From Planctomycetota bacterium (lineage in GTDB: Bacteria > Planctomycetota > Phycisphaerae > Phycisphaerales > SM1A02): 13,138 nucleotides of DNA. Below, piece by piece: positions 1 through 7,070 of the stretch. The stretch lies in contig RFOC01000036.1 of assembly GCA_009926815.1 (NCBI GenBank), positions 1-13,138 of the forward strand, written 5' to 3'. A model generated the notes under the pieces. The model had not been told where the DNA came from. It did not search any database and worked only from the letters and a program-made list of their open reading frames with translations. The position numbers and the translations under genes are program-made. The number at the start of each line of letters is the position of its first letter. Within the stretch, counting starts at the first letter, position 1.

Positions 1-340
1 CCTGGTGGGATTCCGCGGGTGCCCCGGCCAGACGGACCACGAAGGTCCAGGGCCCGAGGCCGATGAGATCGCGATCGCGCAGTTCCGCCGGTTCGTCAGG
101 TTCGAGTCGAGCACCGTTGAGGAGCGTGCCTCCGGAACTTCGTAGATCCGTGAGCGAGGCCCGCTGGCCATCCCAGGCGAGTCGGGCGTGGTGACGGGAG
201 ACCTGGTCGTTCTCGAGCCGCACGGCGGCATCGCTGCCGCGTCCCACGATCACCTGACCCACGGTGTGCAGGCATGGATCCTGGCATGGAGGACCGGAGG
301 CGCGTTGGAGCCGGACGGGGGCGGCGGAGAGAGCCTGCAT
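1..340 (-). CDS. FHA-domain protein (partial, C-terminus beyond left edge)
   Basis: FHA domains bind phosphothreonine peptides and commonly read the output of Ser/Thr kinases. Reading the complement from the ATG at 338-340 gives 113 open codons to the window edge. Residues 29-105 match an FHA fold: a GQVIVGRG strand with Arg34, the SRHH signature at 48-51 (Ser48, Arg49), then a GGTLLNG turn at 70-76 with Asn75. The domain ends in the ITS-like strand LGPWTFVVRL. A short N-terminal tail holds two Cys (19 and 23). The gene lies 29 bases downstream of the kinase gene on the same strand, so an operon and a kinase-reader partnership are likely (inference). No good Shine-Dalgarno precedes the ATG. 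This frame is too short to stand out by length alone, but the motif order is clear. The missing C-terminal part could carry other domains. Confidence 0.85.
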   Translation of the reverse strand, partial: MQALSAAPVRLQRASGPPCQDPCLHTVGQVIVGRGSDAAVRLENDQVSRHHARLAWDGQRASLTDLRSSGGTLLNGARLEPDEPAELRDRDLIGLGPWTFVVRLAGAPAESHQ

Positions 341-369
341 GTGGACGTTGTATCAGAGCCGGCCGACGC

Positions 370-2181
370 TCACCGTGCCGGCTTCGCCGACATGCTGCGC
401 TCGAGCGCCTGGCGGGCCTGCGCAAGCTCGTCCCGCACCGGATCCGAGGCATCGGACGCGGACTGCAGCAGGCGAGCGGCTCTCTCGAGCGCCATCCGGG
501 CCGCGGCGAGATCGCCGCGCAGGATCTCGGTGCGAGACAGCTCCATGAGCGCGCGGGCGACTTCGTCGGGATCCTCGGGCACCAGCGCCTGGGCCTCGGC
601 GAGCGCGGCCCGCGCCGAATCGATCGCCGAGGGCGCGTGGCCGGCCAGTCGCTGCGCCTCGGCTTCCGCCATGAGAAGATCGATCCGCTCCATGGCGGAG
701 GCATCCTGCGTGGAGAGCTGCCGGACACGATCGAACTCGCGGCGAGCCTCGTCGGGACGGGCGGCCCGGAGCCACAACCTGCCCAGCGCCGTTCGCACGT
801 CCGCTTCCTGGCCCGGCTGGGCTGCCAGCCGGAGTCCCGCCAGGTGGCTGGCCTCGGCCAGGATGTCGGCCGCGGTGCGCGGGCCCACGCCGGGCGAGGC
901 CACGATCTCGTTGAGGAGATCCACGATGAAGGCGTGTGCCTGCTCGACCTGGCGCGACTGGATCTGCGCCTCGTCCCGGGCCTGCATGGCCAGGGCGCGC
1001 TCGTGGCTGGCCCACATGAATCCCGTGATCGCGGTGACGCTCACCAGCGCGGCCGCGGCCAGCGAGGCCGCGTTGCGGCGCGCCGACACGGATCCGCGAT
1101 AGACCAGGGAATCGCCGCGGGCCAGCACGGCCTCGCCGGCCAGATGGCGATCGAGGTCCTGCGCCAGTTCCAGCGCCGTGGCATACCGATGCCGCGGATC
1201 GTCGGCCAGGCATCGGGACACGATCGCGTCCAGATCACCCCGAAGGCCGCGCCGCAGGCCATGGAGCGTCTCGCCCCGCTCCCGAGCCACCGTCTCGCGC
1301 ATGTCGGGCGAGAGCACCTCCAGAGCCGAGACCAGTCCGATCCGGCGATCGCCCAGATCGCTTCCCGCCAGCAGACGCCGGAGCAGGATGCCCAGCGCGA
1401 AGACGTCGCTCACCGCCGCGGGCGGAACGGTGTGCAGGCGAAGCAGTTCCGGGGGCAGGTAGTCGGGCGTGCCCACCAGGGCGCCGGCGCGCTGATCGGC
1501 GTCGGCGGGCTCGAAGATGGCGTGGGCCACGCCGAAATCGATCACCTTCACCACCGCCCGATCGGCCTGGAAGGCCAGCAGCACGTTGCCGGGCTTGAGA
1601 TCGCGATGCACCAGGCCATGCTCGTGCGCGTGATGCACCGCGCGGGCGACCTCGCCCAGCAGCCGCACCCGATCGCGCAGGGGCAGTCGGGCCGCGTCGG
1701 CGGCCTCGGTGATGGGCGCGCCCTCGGCCAGTTCCATGGTGAACCAGGGGCGGCCCTCGGCGGTCTCTCCGGCCTCGAACACCTTGACCAGGGCTGGATG
1801 GTTCAGCAGCGCGAGCAGTCTTCGCTCCTGGTCGAAGCGTGCACGCGAGGCGGGATCGAGCCGGTCCGGGCGAAGGATCTTCAGTGCCACCGACCTTCGC
1901 ACCGGCTCGTGCTGGGTCGCCAGCCACACCACCCCGAAGCCACCCTCGCCCAGCACGCTTCGGAGTTCATAGGGACCGATGCGGGGCACCGAGGGACTGG
2001 CCGGCCGCGCCAGAAGCACGGATCCGATGGTGGATGCCTCGGTGGGAAGGAGGTCCAGGGCGCGCAGCAGGGCGTCCGGTCGCCCCTGGAGCATGCTTCG
2101 CAGCGCCGGACCGCGGCGCTCCACCGGAAGCGGCAGCACCCGGCGAACGGCTTCCTCGGGACGGATCGACTCCGCGGCCAT
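370..2181 (-). CDS. Membrane-anchored serine/threonine protein kinase with C-terminal TPR-like region
   Basis: Hanks-type kinase of 603 residues that phosphorylates Ser/Thr on partner proteins. All core motifs are present: glycine loop GEGGFG (78-83), ATP-binding Lys101 in SVALK, helix-C Glu119, catalytic loop HRDLKPGN (192-199; Asp194, Asn199), DFG (215-217), GTPDYLPPE (237-245, PPE in place of APE) and Asp259 of SDVFALG. The kinase domain spans about 68-340. It is followed by one hydrophobic segment (about 371-389) and an Ala/Leu/Arg-rich helical region (about 400-600) resembling TPR repeats. This is a common planctomycete layout, with a cytoplasmic kinase and presumably an extracytoplasmic helical part. 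I chose the ATG at 2181 because the longer frame to 2289 would run into the divergent SDR gene and its extra 36 residues look like antisense. The FHA protein follows 29 bases downstream. Confidence is high for function and moderate for start. Confidence 0.93.
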   Translation of the reverse strand: MAAESIRPEEAVRRVLPLPVERRGPALRSMLQGRPDALLRALDLLPTEASTIGSVLLARPASPSVPRIGPYELRSVLGEGGFGVVWLATQHEPVRRSVALKILRPDRLDPASRARFDQERRLLALLNHPALVKVFEAGETAEGRPWFTMELAEGAPITEAADAARLPLRDRVRLLGEVARAVHHAHEHGLVHRDLKPGNVLLAFQADRAVVKVIDFGVAHAIFEPADADQRAGALVGTPDYLPPELLRLHTVPPAAVSDVFALGILLRRLLAGSDLGDRRIGLVSALEVLSPDMRETVARERGETLHGLRRGLRGDLDAIVSRCLADDPRHRYATALELAQDLDRHLAGEAVLARGDSLVYRGSVSARRNAASLAAAALVSVTAITGFMWASHERALAMQARDEAQIQSRQVEQAHAFIVDLLNEIVASPGVGPRTAADILAEASHLAGLRLAAQPGQEADVRTALGRLWLRAARPDEARREFDRVRQLSTQDASAMERIDLLMAEAEAQRLAGHAPSAIDSARAALAEAQALVPEDPDEVARALMELSRTEILRGDLAAARMALERAARLLQSASDASDPVRDELAQARQALERSMSAKPAR

Positions 2182-2219
2182 GCGGGCATGGTACGGATCG
2201 ACAGGGTTAACTTGGCGCC
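2182..2219. promoter_or_regulatory. Short divergent intergenic region (kinase / SDR)
   Basis: Only 38 bases separate the ATG of the minus-strand kinase gene from the ATG of the plus-strand SDR gene, so any promoters must lie here or inside the coding regions. The segment contains the palindrome GTTAAC (2206-2211), the only A+T-rich patch in the gap. On the plus strand TTAACT lies about 8 bases before the SDR ATG, which would fit a -10 element of a leaderless transcript. No Shine-Dalgarno is visible for either gene. The promoter role is inference. Confidence 0.3.
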
Positions 2220-3014
2220 ATGTCCATGGAATCGCTCGTCGGACGCGCGGCTTGGGTCGGTGGCGCCTCGCAGGGCATGGGCCGGGCATGCGCCCTTGAA
2301 CTGGCCCGACGCGGTGCCCGCGTGGTGCTCTCGGGAAGGAACGACGAGGGACTGGCCAGGGTGCTGCACGAATTGCCTGGCGTGCCCTCCGGTCCGCACG
2401 AGATGCTCGTCCAGGATCACGCCGACGCCGTGGCCATGGAGCGCGCGGCCGATGACGTGGTCCGGCGGATCGGATCGGTGCACGTGTTCGTGGCCTGCAC
2501 GGGCGGTCCTGCGCCCGGATTCCTGGTCGATGCGCCGGCCAACGAGCTGCGAAAGGCCCTGGAGCAGCATCTGGCCTCGGCCCACGGCGTGATGCAGGCG
2601 ATTGCGCCGGGCATGCGAGCGGATGGCTTCGGGCGCATCGTGGCCATCACCAGCACCAGCGTGCTCCTGCCGCTTCGGGGACTGGGCGTGAGCAACGTGG
2701 TCCGGGCCGCCATGGCCAACTGGATCCGGACGCTTGCCGGCGAACTTGGTCGCTTCGGGATCACCGCGAACATGGTCATGCCCGGCTCCACCCGAACGGG
2801 TCGACTCGAGGCGATCATGCAGGGTCGGGCCGCGCGCGCCGGAACGGGACTGCAGGAGGTCGAGCGCGACATGGTGTCGCGCATTCCCGTGGGGCGACTG
2901 GGTCGACCCGAGGAGATCGCCGCGGTGGTGGGCTTCCTTTGCTCGCCGGCGGCTTCGTTCGTGAATGGCGCTCTCGTGCCGGTCGACGGGGGACAGACGG
3001 CCATGCAGGGTTGA
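2220..3014 (+). CDS. SDR-family protein with degenerate catalytic residues (3-oxoacyl-ACP-reductase-like)
   Basis: 264-residue short-chain dehydrogenase/reductase fold. The nucleotide-binding glycine motif is GGASQGMG (14-21), close to TGxxxGxG. The usual NNAG is replaced by CTGGPAPG (93-100). The Ser strand is present (ITSTSV, 143-148). Where YxxxK is expected the sequence reads SNVVR (158-162), so both catalytic Tyr and Lys are absent. C-terminal landmarks are normal: a PGSTRT segment (188-193), RPEEIA (229-234), and VNGALVPVDGG (248-258). The TGGP and LSNxxR-type features match a known subgroup of reductase-like SDRs (BKR_like_SDR_like) with imperfect cofactor and catalytic motifs. The substrate is unknown and the protein may bind ligand without acting as a standard oxidoreductase. 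Met3 is an alternative start. The stop overlaps the ATG of the next gene, so the two are probably translated together. Confidence 0.9.
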   Translation: MSMESLVGRAAWVGGASQGMGRACALELARRGARVVLSGRNDEGLARVLHELPGVPSGPHEMLVQDHADAVAMERAADDVVRRIGSVHVFVACTGGPAPGFLVDAPANELRKALEQHLASAHGVMQAIAPGMRADGFGRIVAITSTSVLLPLRGLGVSNVVRAAMANWIRTLAGELGRFGITANMVMPGSTRTGRLEAIMQGRAARAGTGLQEVERDMVSRIPVGRLGRPEEIAAVVGFLCSPAASFVNGALVPVDGGQTAMQG

Positions 3015-3859
3015 TGATCCATAGCATGAGCCGCATGCGATCCACATCGATCCTCGCGTTGATCCTGACGGTGGCCCATCTCCTCATGGCCGGGTGCGCG
3101 TCCACGGCGGCAGGGGCGGGTCCTCGGGCGAACGTCTCGCTGGCGGGACGATGGTCCGGAAGTTTCCTCTCGAGCCAGGGTGGTGGCGGCACGGCCCGGC
3201 TCGTGATCGACGACGCGGGTCGTGTCCGGGGGTCGATCAGCGATTCCGCGGGCACCCATGCGGGCGAGGCGACCCGTCCGCGCGTGGGTGCCGTGGAAGG
3301 GTCGCTGGAGAGCGGTCAGATGAAGCTGGCGATCACGTGGTCGGCCGGTGAGGTGCAGCGTTGCAGCGGCAAGTGGAGCAATCAGGGCCGTGGCTCGCTC
3401 GGCGCCAACCTCGACTGCGAGGGTGGCGGCGAGATCGTGCTGGCCCTGCACGAGCAGGGGGTGCCCGGTCGGCCTCCATACGGTCAGCCCGCGCGCATGG
3501 TGCAGCCGGACTTTCAGCGGCAGTGGATCGGCACCTGGACCGTGAACTGGTTCGACGGTGGCGCGGACTATGGAAGCGGCACCGTGACCATCGCCGCAGA
3601 TGGAACCCTGGATGGTGCCCTGGTGGATGACGCGTTCAACACGACGGAGTGGAACCAGCCGGTGGGCGCGACGATCAAGGGCAAGGTCGGAGCGGATGGC
3701 TCCATGACCGCGGGCATCGCATGGAGCACGGGCCGCCCGGGCTGGGGCGTTGAAGGCAAGGCCCACTTCACGGGTCCGGAGTCGTTCCAGATCCAGTTCA
3801 CGCCGACCGGATCAGGCGATCCGGCCGAGCGGTCGATCACCATGACCTTCCATCGATGA
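3014..3859 (+). CDS. Predicted lipoprotein with duplicated beta-rich domain, unknown function
   Basis: 281-residue protein not recognised by family. The N-terminus is a lipoprotein signal: basic residues, a hydrophobic stretch (ILALILTVAHLLM), then a lipobox-like LMAGC with Cys28 as the lipidation site. Met at -3 is not the commonest residue. The mature part has two related halves. The first starts GRWSGSF and contains VIDDAGRVRGSISD; the second starts GTWTVNWF and contains TIAADGTLDGALVDD. Both later show AITWSAG or AGIAWSTG. This suggests two lipocalin-like or beta-barrel modules from an internal duplication (inference). The ATG at 3014 overlaps the SDR stop (TGATG, 3012-3016) with AGGG just upstream (3007-3010). 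ATGs at 3026 and 3035 are alternatives that keep the signal peptide. The gene ends 10 bases from the convergent cytochrome c gene, leaving no room for a separate terminator. Confidence 0.8.
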   Translation: MIHSMSRMRSTSILALILTVAHLLMAGCASTAAGAGPRANVSLAGRWSGSFLSSQGGGGTARLVIDDAGRVRGSISDSAGTHAGEATRPRVGAVEGSLESGQMKLAITWSAGEVQRCSGKWSNQGRGSLGANLDCEGGGEIVLALHEQGVPGRPPYGQPARMVQPDFQRQWIGTWTVNWFDGGADYGSGTVTIAADGTLDGALVDDAFNTTEWNQPVGATIKGKVGADGSMTAGIAWSTGRPGWGVEGKAHFTGPESFQIQFTPTGSGDPAERSITMTFHR

Positions 3860-3869
3860 ATCCTCGGGT

Positions 3870-6800
3870 TCACTTCAGCGTGGACAGGTAGGCGACCACG
3901 TCCCGGATCTCCCGAGGCGTGAGCAGCGCATCCATGGCGGGCATGGCGCTGGTCGTTCCGAAGCCCTGGGCCACCTTCGCGTTGGGGTCCACCAGGCTCT
4001 GCAGCAATCCCTGGCGATCATGGCGGTTCGCCACGCCCTCAAGGGATGGTCCGGCATGGCCTCCGCCGCCGGCCAGCGCGTGGCACCGGAGGCACTGGGC
4101 GCCGACATGGCCTGACACGATCGCCGCGCCGCGCCCAGCATCGCCACCCTCGAGGCAGATCATGTGCGCCTCCAGCGGGCCCCGGCTGGCCTGCGCCTCC
4201 TTCCAGACACGGATGGCCTCGGCGGTCCCATCCGTCTTCGCCGCGGCCTCGACCACGTCCAGGCGCAGCGATGGATCCAGACTCCCGCTCTGCAGCGCGT
4301 TGGCAAGATCCTTCAGGCGTCGCGCGGCGGCCTCGTCCTTGATCCTCGACAGGGCGCGGACGGCGGCCTGTCGCTCCACCAGGGAGCCGCCCTTGAGCAC
4401 GCGGTCGATGCGCACCATGGCGGCCGGGGGATCGGTGGAGGCCAGAAGTTCCAGCGAGGCGGCACGAAGGGCGGGGTCGCTCGCCTCCAGCGTGGCGGCC
4501 AGCGCCTCCTGCAGTCGTTCACCTCCGTCGCGCGAAAGTTGCTGCACGCTCGCCATCCGCTCGCGGGGGTGCGCGGCGGCATCCACCGCGGTACGGAACG
4601 CGGCATCGGGATCAAGTCGAATGCCCATGCGCGCCGCCAGTTCGAGGGCCTTGGCGCGGACGGCCTCATCCGGCGCTCCCGTGGCCAGCGCGGGAAGGCG
4701 GGCTTCGAGCATGCGCTTCCACGCCGGGATCTCGCGGATCGCCGGGTCGAGCGGGATCACGCGTCCAAGCACGGGATCGCGCGGCCCGGGCGCATCCCAT
4801 TCCGCCAGCGCCTCCATGGCGATCAGCCGGGCCAGCGCGGGAACAGCCTGACTGGTGGCGAGCGTGGCCACACGGGCCGCCGAGGCCGCATCCCCCATTC
4901 GTCGATTGGCGCCGATCACGCGCCGCAGCAGCGGGAGCGTTCGAGGATCCGACGATCCGAAGCCGGGCAGCGCGGGCGACTCGGGCGAGAAGCGATCCGC
5001 CAGCGAGGCCAGCGTGGGAAGGGCACCGGAGATGTCCTGGTCGTGGATGGCGCGAGCCGCCTCCAGCGCCACCGCCGGATCCGGATCACCCAGCAACCGC
5101 GCCACCGCGGGCTCCCCCAGGATCCGCATGGCCAGTGCCGCGCCCAATCGCACCTGCGGGAACTGGTCTGCCGCGAGTTCCTGAAGCCTGGCACGGTCGC
5201 CGATCCGCGCCAGTGCCGTGGCGGCGGCCTGCCGAAGCCAGGGGTCGGCGTTCTCGTTCTCCCAGAGCACCGCAGCCAGTTCGCCCTGCGAAGCCGAATC
5301 CCGAAGCCGACCGATGGCCGTGCACGCCGCCGCACGCACTCGGGTCGATTCGTCAAGCAGCAGCGGGCGGATGGCGTCGGCCGCTCCGGCACAGCGGGCA
5401 TCGGCCAGGGCGCGAGCGCTCTGGGCCCGGATCTCGGCTGACTGATCCGCGCACGCCCGGATGAGGGCGGCGCACGCCTCGCGTGCAAGCGGGGAACCGC
5501 CTCGGGTGCGGGCCATGACCTGCAGGCCCCACAGCGCATGCATGCGCGAACGATCCGACGCGCTGCTCGAGGCCAGTGCCTGCGACAGGGCCGCCAGTCC
5601 ATCCTGATCAAGCTGCGCGAGCCGCAGGTGCGCGCCTTGACGCAGCCTGCGGTCGGCGTGGTCGAGCATGGACACCAGTTCGGGAATGGGCCTTCGGTCG
5701 AATCCCTCCGTCAGGACCCGGCGAGCCTCCACGGCGGCGGGCTGCGCCATCGCTCCGGGATGCCAGACCCGATAGATGCGGCCCTTGCCGTCGCTCTGCC
5801 AGCCATTCCACCAGTCGCTCACGTACAGGCGTCCGTCGGCCGCGAACTCCAGGTCCGTGGGCAGGATGTCCTTGATGAGGATCTGGGGATCGACCATCTC
5901 GTATCCGGCGCCCCTGGGCTTCACGCCGAATCGCCACACCTGGCTGTAGGCGTCGCCACCCAGGAAATCGCAGATCAGGAACGTGCCATCGAACTCGGGA
6001 GGGAAGCCCGTGCCCGGATACGCCGCCAGACCGCTCGGGCCACTGGTCAGGTGGGCCACGGGTGGCGTGATCCACGCGGCCTGCAGCGGATCCTCCGCCG
6101 AGAAGACCTCCCACAGGCGCTCCTGGTTCCATGGACCCCGCTTGTTGTCACCCTCGAGCGTCTGGAAGGCCATCTCCCAGCCCGTCTCGCCGCCATCGAC
6201 CAGCAGGCAGATGCGGGCCTTGTCGCCGCCATCGGAATTGTTGTCGACCGTGAAGAGGTCACCGAGATCGTTGAAGGCCAGTTCCTGGGGATTGCGAAGG
6301 CCGCGGCAGAAGACCTCCAGGCGGGAGCCGTCCGGCTCGCAGCGGAACACGGCACCGGTGCCCGCGGCCTCCAGAAGTTCGCCCTCGCGGGTGCGCACCG
6401 AGTACCCGCGGTCGCCGATGCTCCAGTAGATGCGGCCATCCGGCCCGCGCACCAGGCCATGCATGTCGTGACCGCGCAGGCTGGTGCGGACACCAAAGCC
6501 CGTGAAGAGGCGCTCGCGCACCTCGGCCACGCCATCGCCATCACGGTCGACGAAACGCCACACGTGCGGGATGCTGGTCACCCAGATCGCGTCATCCACC
6601 CGGAGCACGCCGGCCGCGGTCCCATCCAGGGGTTCGCGCAGGTCGCCGGAGAAGTTGTCGCCGCGGTCCGCCTTGCCATCGCCATCCGTGTCGCGAAGCT
6701 TCCGCACGCGATCCGCCCACCGCGTGTACCACTCCATGCCGCCTTCCTTCCTGGAGGCCCACTTCCGGTAGATCGCCAGGCGATCATCCACCGTGCGGGC

Positions 6801-7061
6801 GGTCAGGTCCTCCAGCAGCCAGTAGGGCGAGTACCGGTTGTCCTCCACGCCACGGTCCTGTCGTTCGCTCTCGCACACGAACAGCGAACCATCCGGCAGC
6901 ACGGTGAACGCCACCGGATCGGGCACCAGCGGCTCGCGGGCCCATTCATCCCACGCGAAGCCCGCGGGAAGGGTGATGCCCTCGTCGTCGTGCGGCGGCT
7001 CCTTCGCGTCGTCCCCCGGGGGAGCGGCCAGGGCCAGGACAAGCATGAACAGCGGCGACAT
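3870..7061 (-). CDS. PVC-type propeller / HEAT-repeat / cytochrome c protein
   Basis: 1063 residues in three parts. (1) About 30-435: a six-bladed-propeller-like sugar/sorbosone-dehydrogenase-type domain, with FTVLPDGSLFVCES, HDMHGLVRGPDGRIYWSIGDRG, RGLRNPQELAFN, and two Asp-rich calcium-type loops (DTDGDGKAD at 124-132, DRDGDGVAE at 172-180). (2) About 440-960: Ala/Leu/Arg helical repeats of HEAT type. (3) About 965-1063: a c-type cytochrome domain with heme motif CLRCH (990-994; codons at 4080-4094) and Met1040 or Met1043 as likely sixth ligand. This order matches the membrane-bound dehydrogenase plus PVC heme-binding proteins abundant in Planctomycetes, thought to act in exported electron transfer or carbohydrate oxidation; the substrate is unknown. 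The start SPLFMLVLALAAPPG looks like a short signal peptide without a basic n-region. The ATG lies 9 bases after the protease stop, and an in-frame TAG just upstream rules out a longer start. Confidence 0.92.
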   Translation of the reverse strand: MSPLFMLVLALAAPPGDDAKEPPHDDEGITLPAGFAWDEWAREPLVPDPVAFTVLPDGSLFVCESERQDRGVEDNRYSPYWLLEDLTARTVDDRLAIYRKWASRKEGGMEWYTRWADRVRKLRDTDGDGKADRGDNFSGDLREPLDGTAAGVLRVDDAIWVTSIPHVWRFVDRDGDGVAEVRERLFTGFGVRTSLRGHDMHGLVRGPDGRIYWSIGDRGYSVRTREGELLEAAGTGAVFRCEPDGSRLEVFCRGLRNPQELAFNDLGDLFTVDNNSDGGDKARICLLVDGGETGWEMAFQTLEGDNKRGPWNQERLWEVFSAEDPLQAAWITPPVAHLTSGPSGLAAYPGTGFPPEFDGTFLICDFLGGDAYSQVWRFGVKPRGAGYEMVDPQILIKDILPTDLEFAADGRLYVSDWWNGWQSDGKGRIYRVWHPGAMAQPAAVEARRVLTEGFDRRPIPELVSMLDHADRRLRQGAHLRLAQLDQDGLAALSQALASSSASDRSRMHALWGLQVMARTRGGSPLAREACAALIRACADQSAEIRAQSARALADARCAGAADAIRPLLLDESTRVRAAACTAIGRLRDSASQGELAAVLWENENADPWLRQAAATALARIGDRARLQELAADQFPQVRLGAALAMRILGEPAVARLLGDPDPAVALEAARAIHDQDISGALPTLASLADRFSPESPALPGFGSSDPRTLPLLRRVIGANRRMGDAASAARVATLATSQAVPALARLIAMEALAEWDAPGPRDPVLGRVIPLDPAIREIPAWKRMLEARLPALATGAPDEAVRAKALELAARMGIRLDPDAAFRTAVDAAAHPRERMASVQQLSRDGGERLQEALAATLEASDPALRAASLELLASTDPPAAMVRIDRVLKGGSLVERQAAVRALSRIKDEAAARRLKDLANALQSGSLDPSLRLDVVEAAAKTDGTAEAIRVWKEAQASRGPLEAHMICLEGGDAGRGAAIVSGHVGAQCLRCHALAGGGGHAGPSLEGVANRHDRQGLLQSLVDPNAKVAQGFGTTSAMPAMDALLTPREIRDVVAYLSTLK

Positions 7062-7070
7062 GCCGATGTT

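Noticed and set aside
2182..2289. 36 extra N-terminal residues on the kinase frame
   Set aside because: They would overlap the divergent SDR coding region, and the residues are Arg/Pro-rich without any feature.
274..2592. 772-codon open frame on the plus strand opposite the kinase
   Set aside because: It is antisense to a kinase with every catalytic motif. Its His/Arg/Gly/Gln-rich composition is typical of the complement of high-G+C coding DNA.
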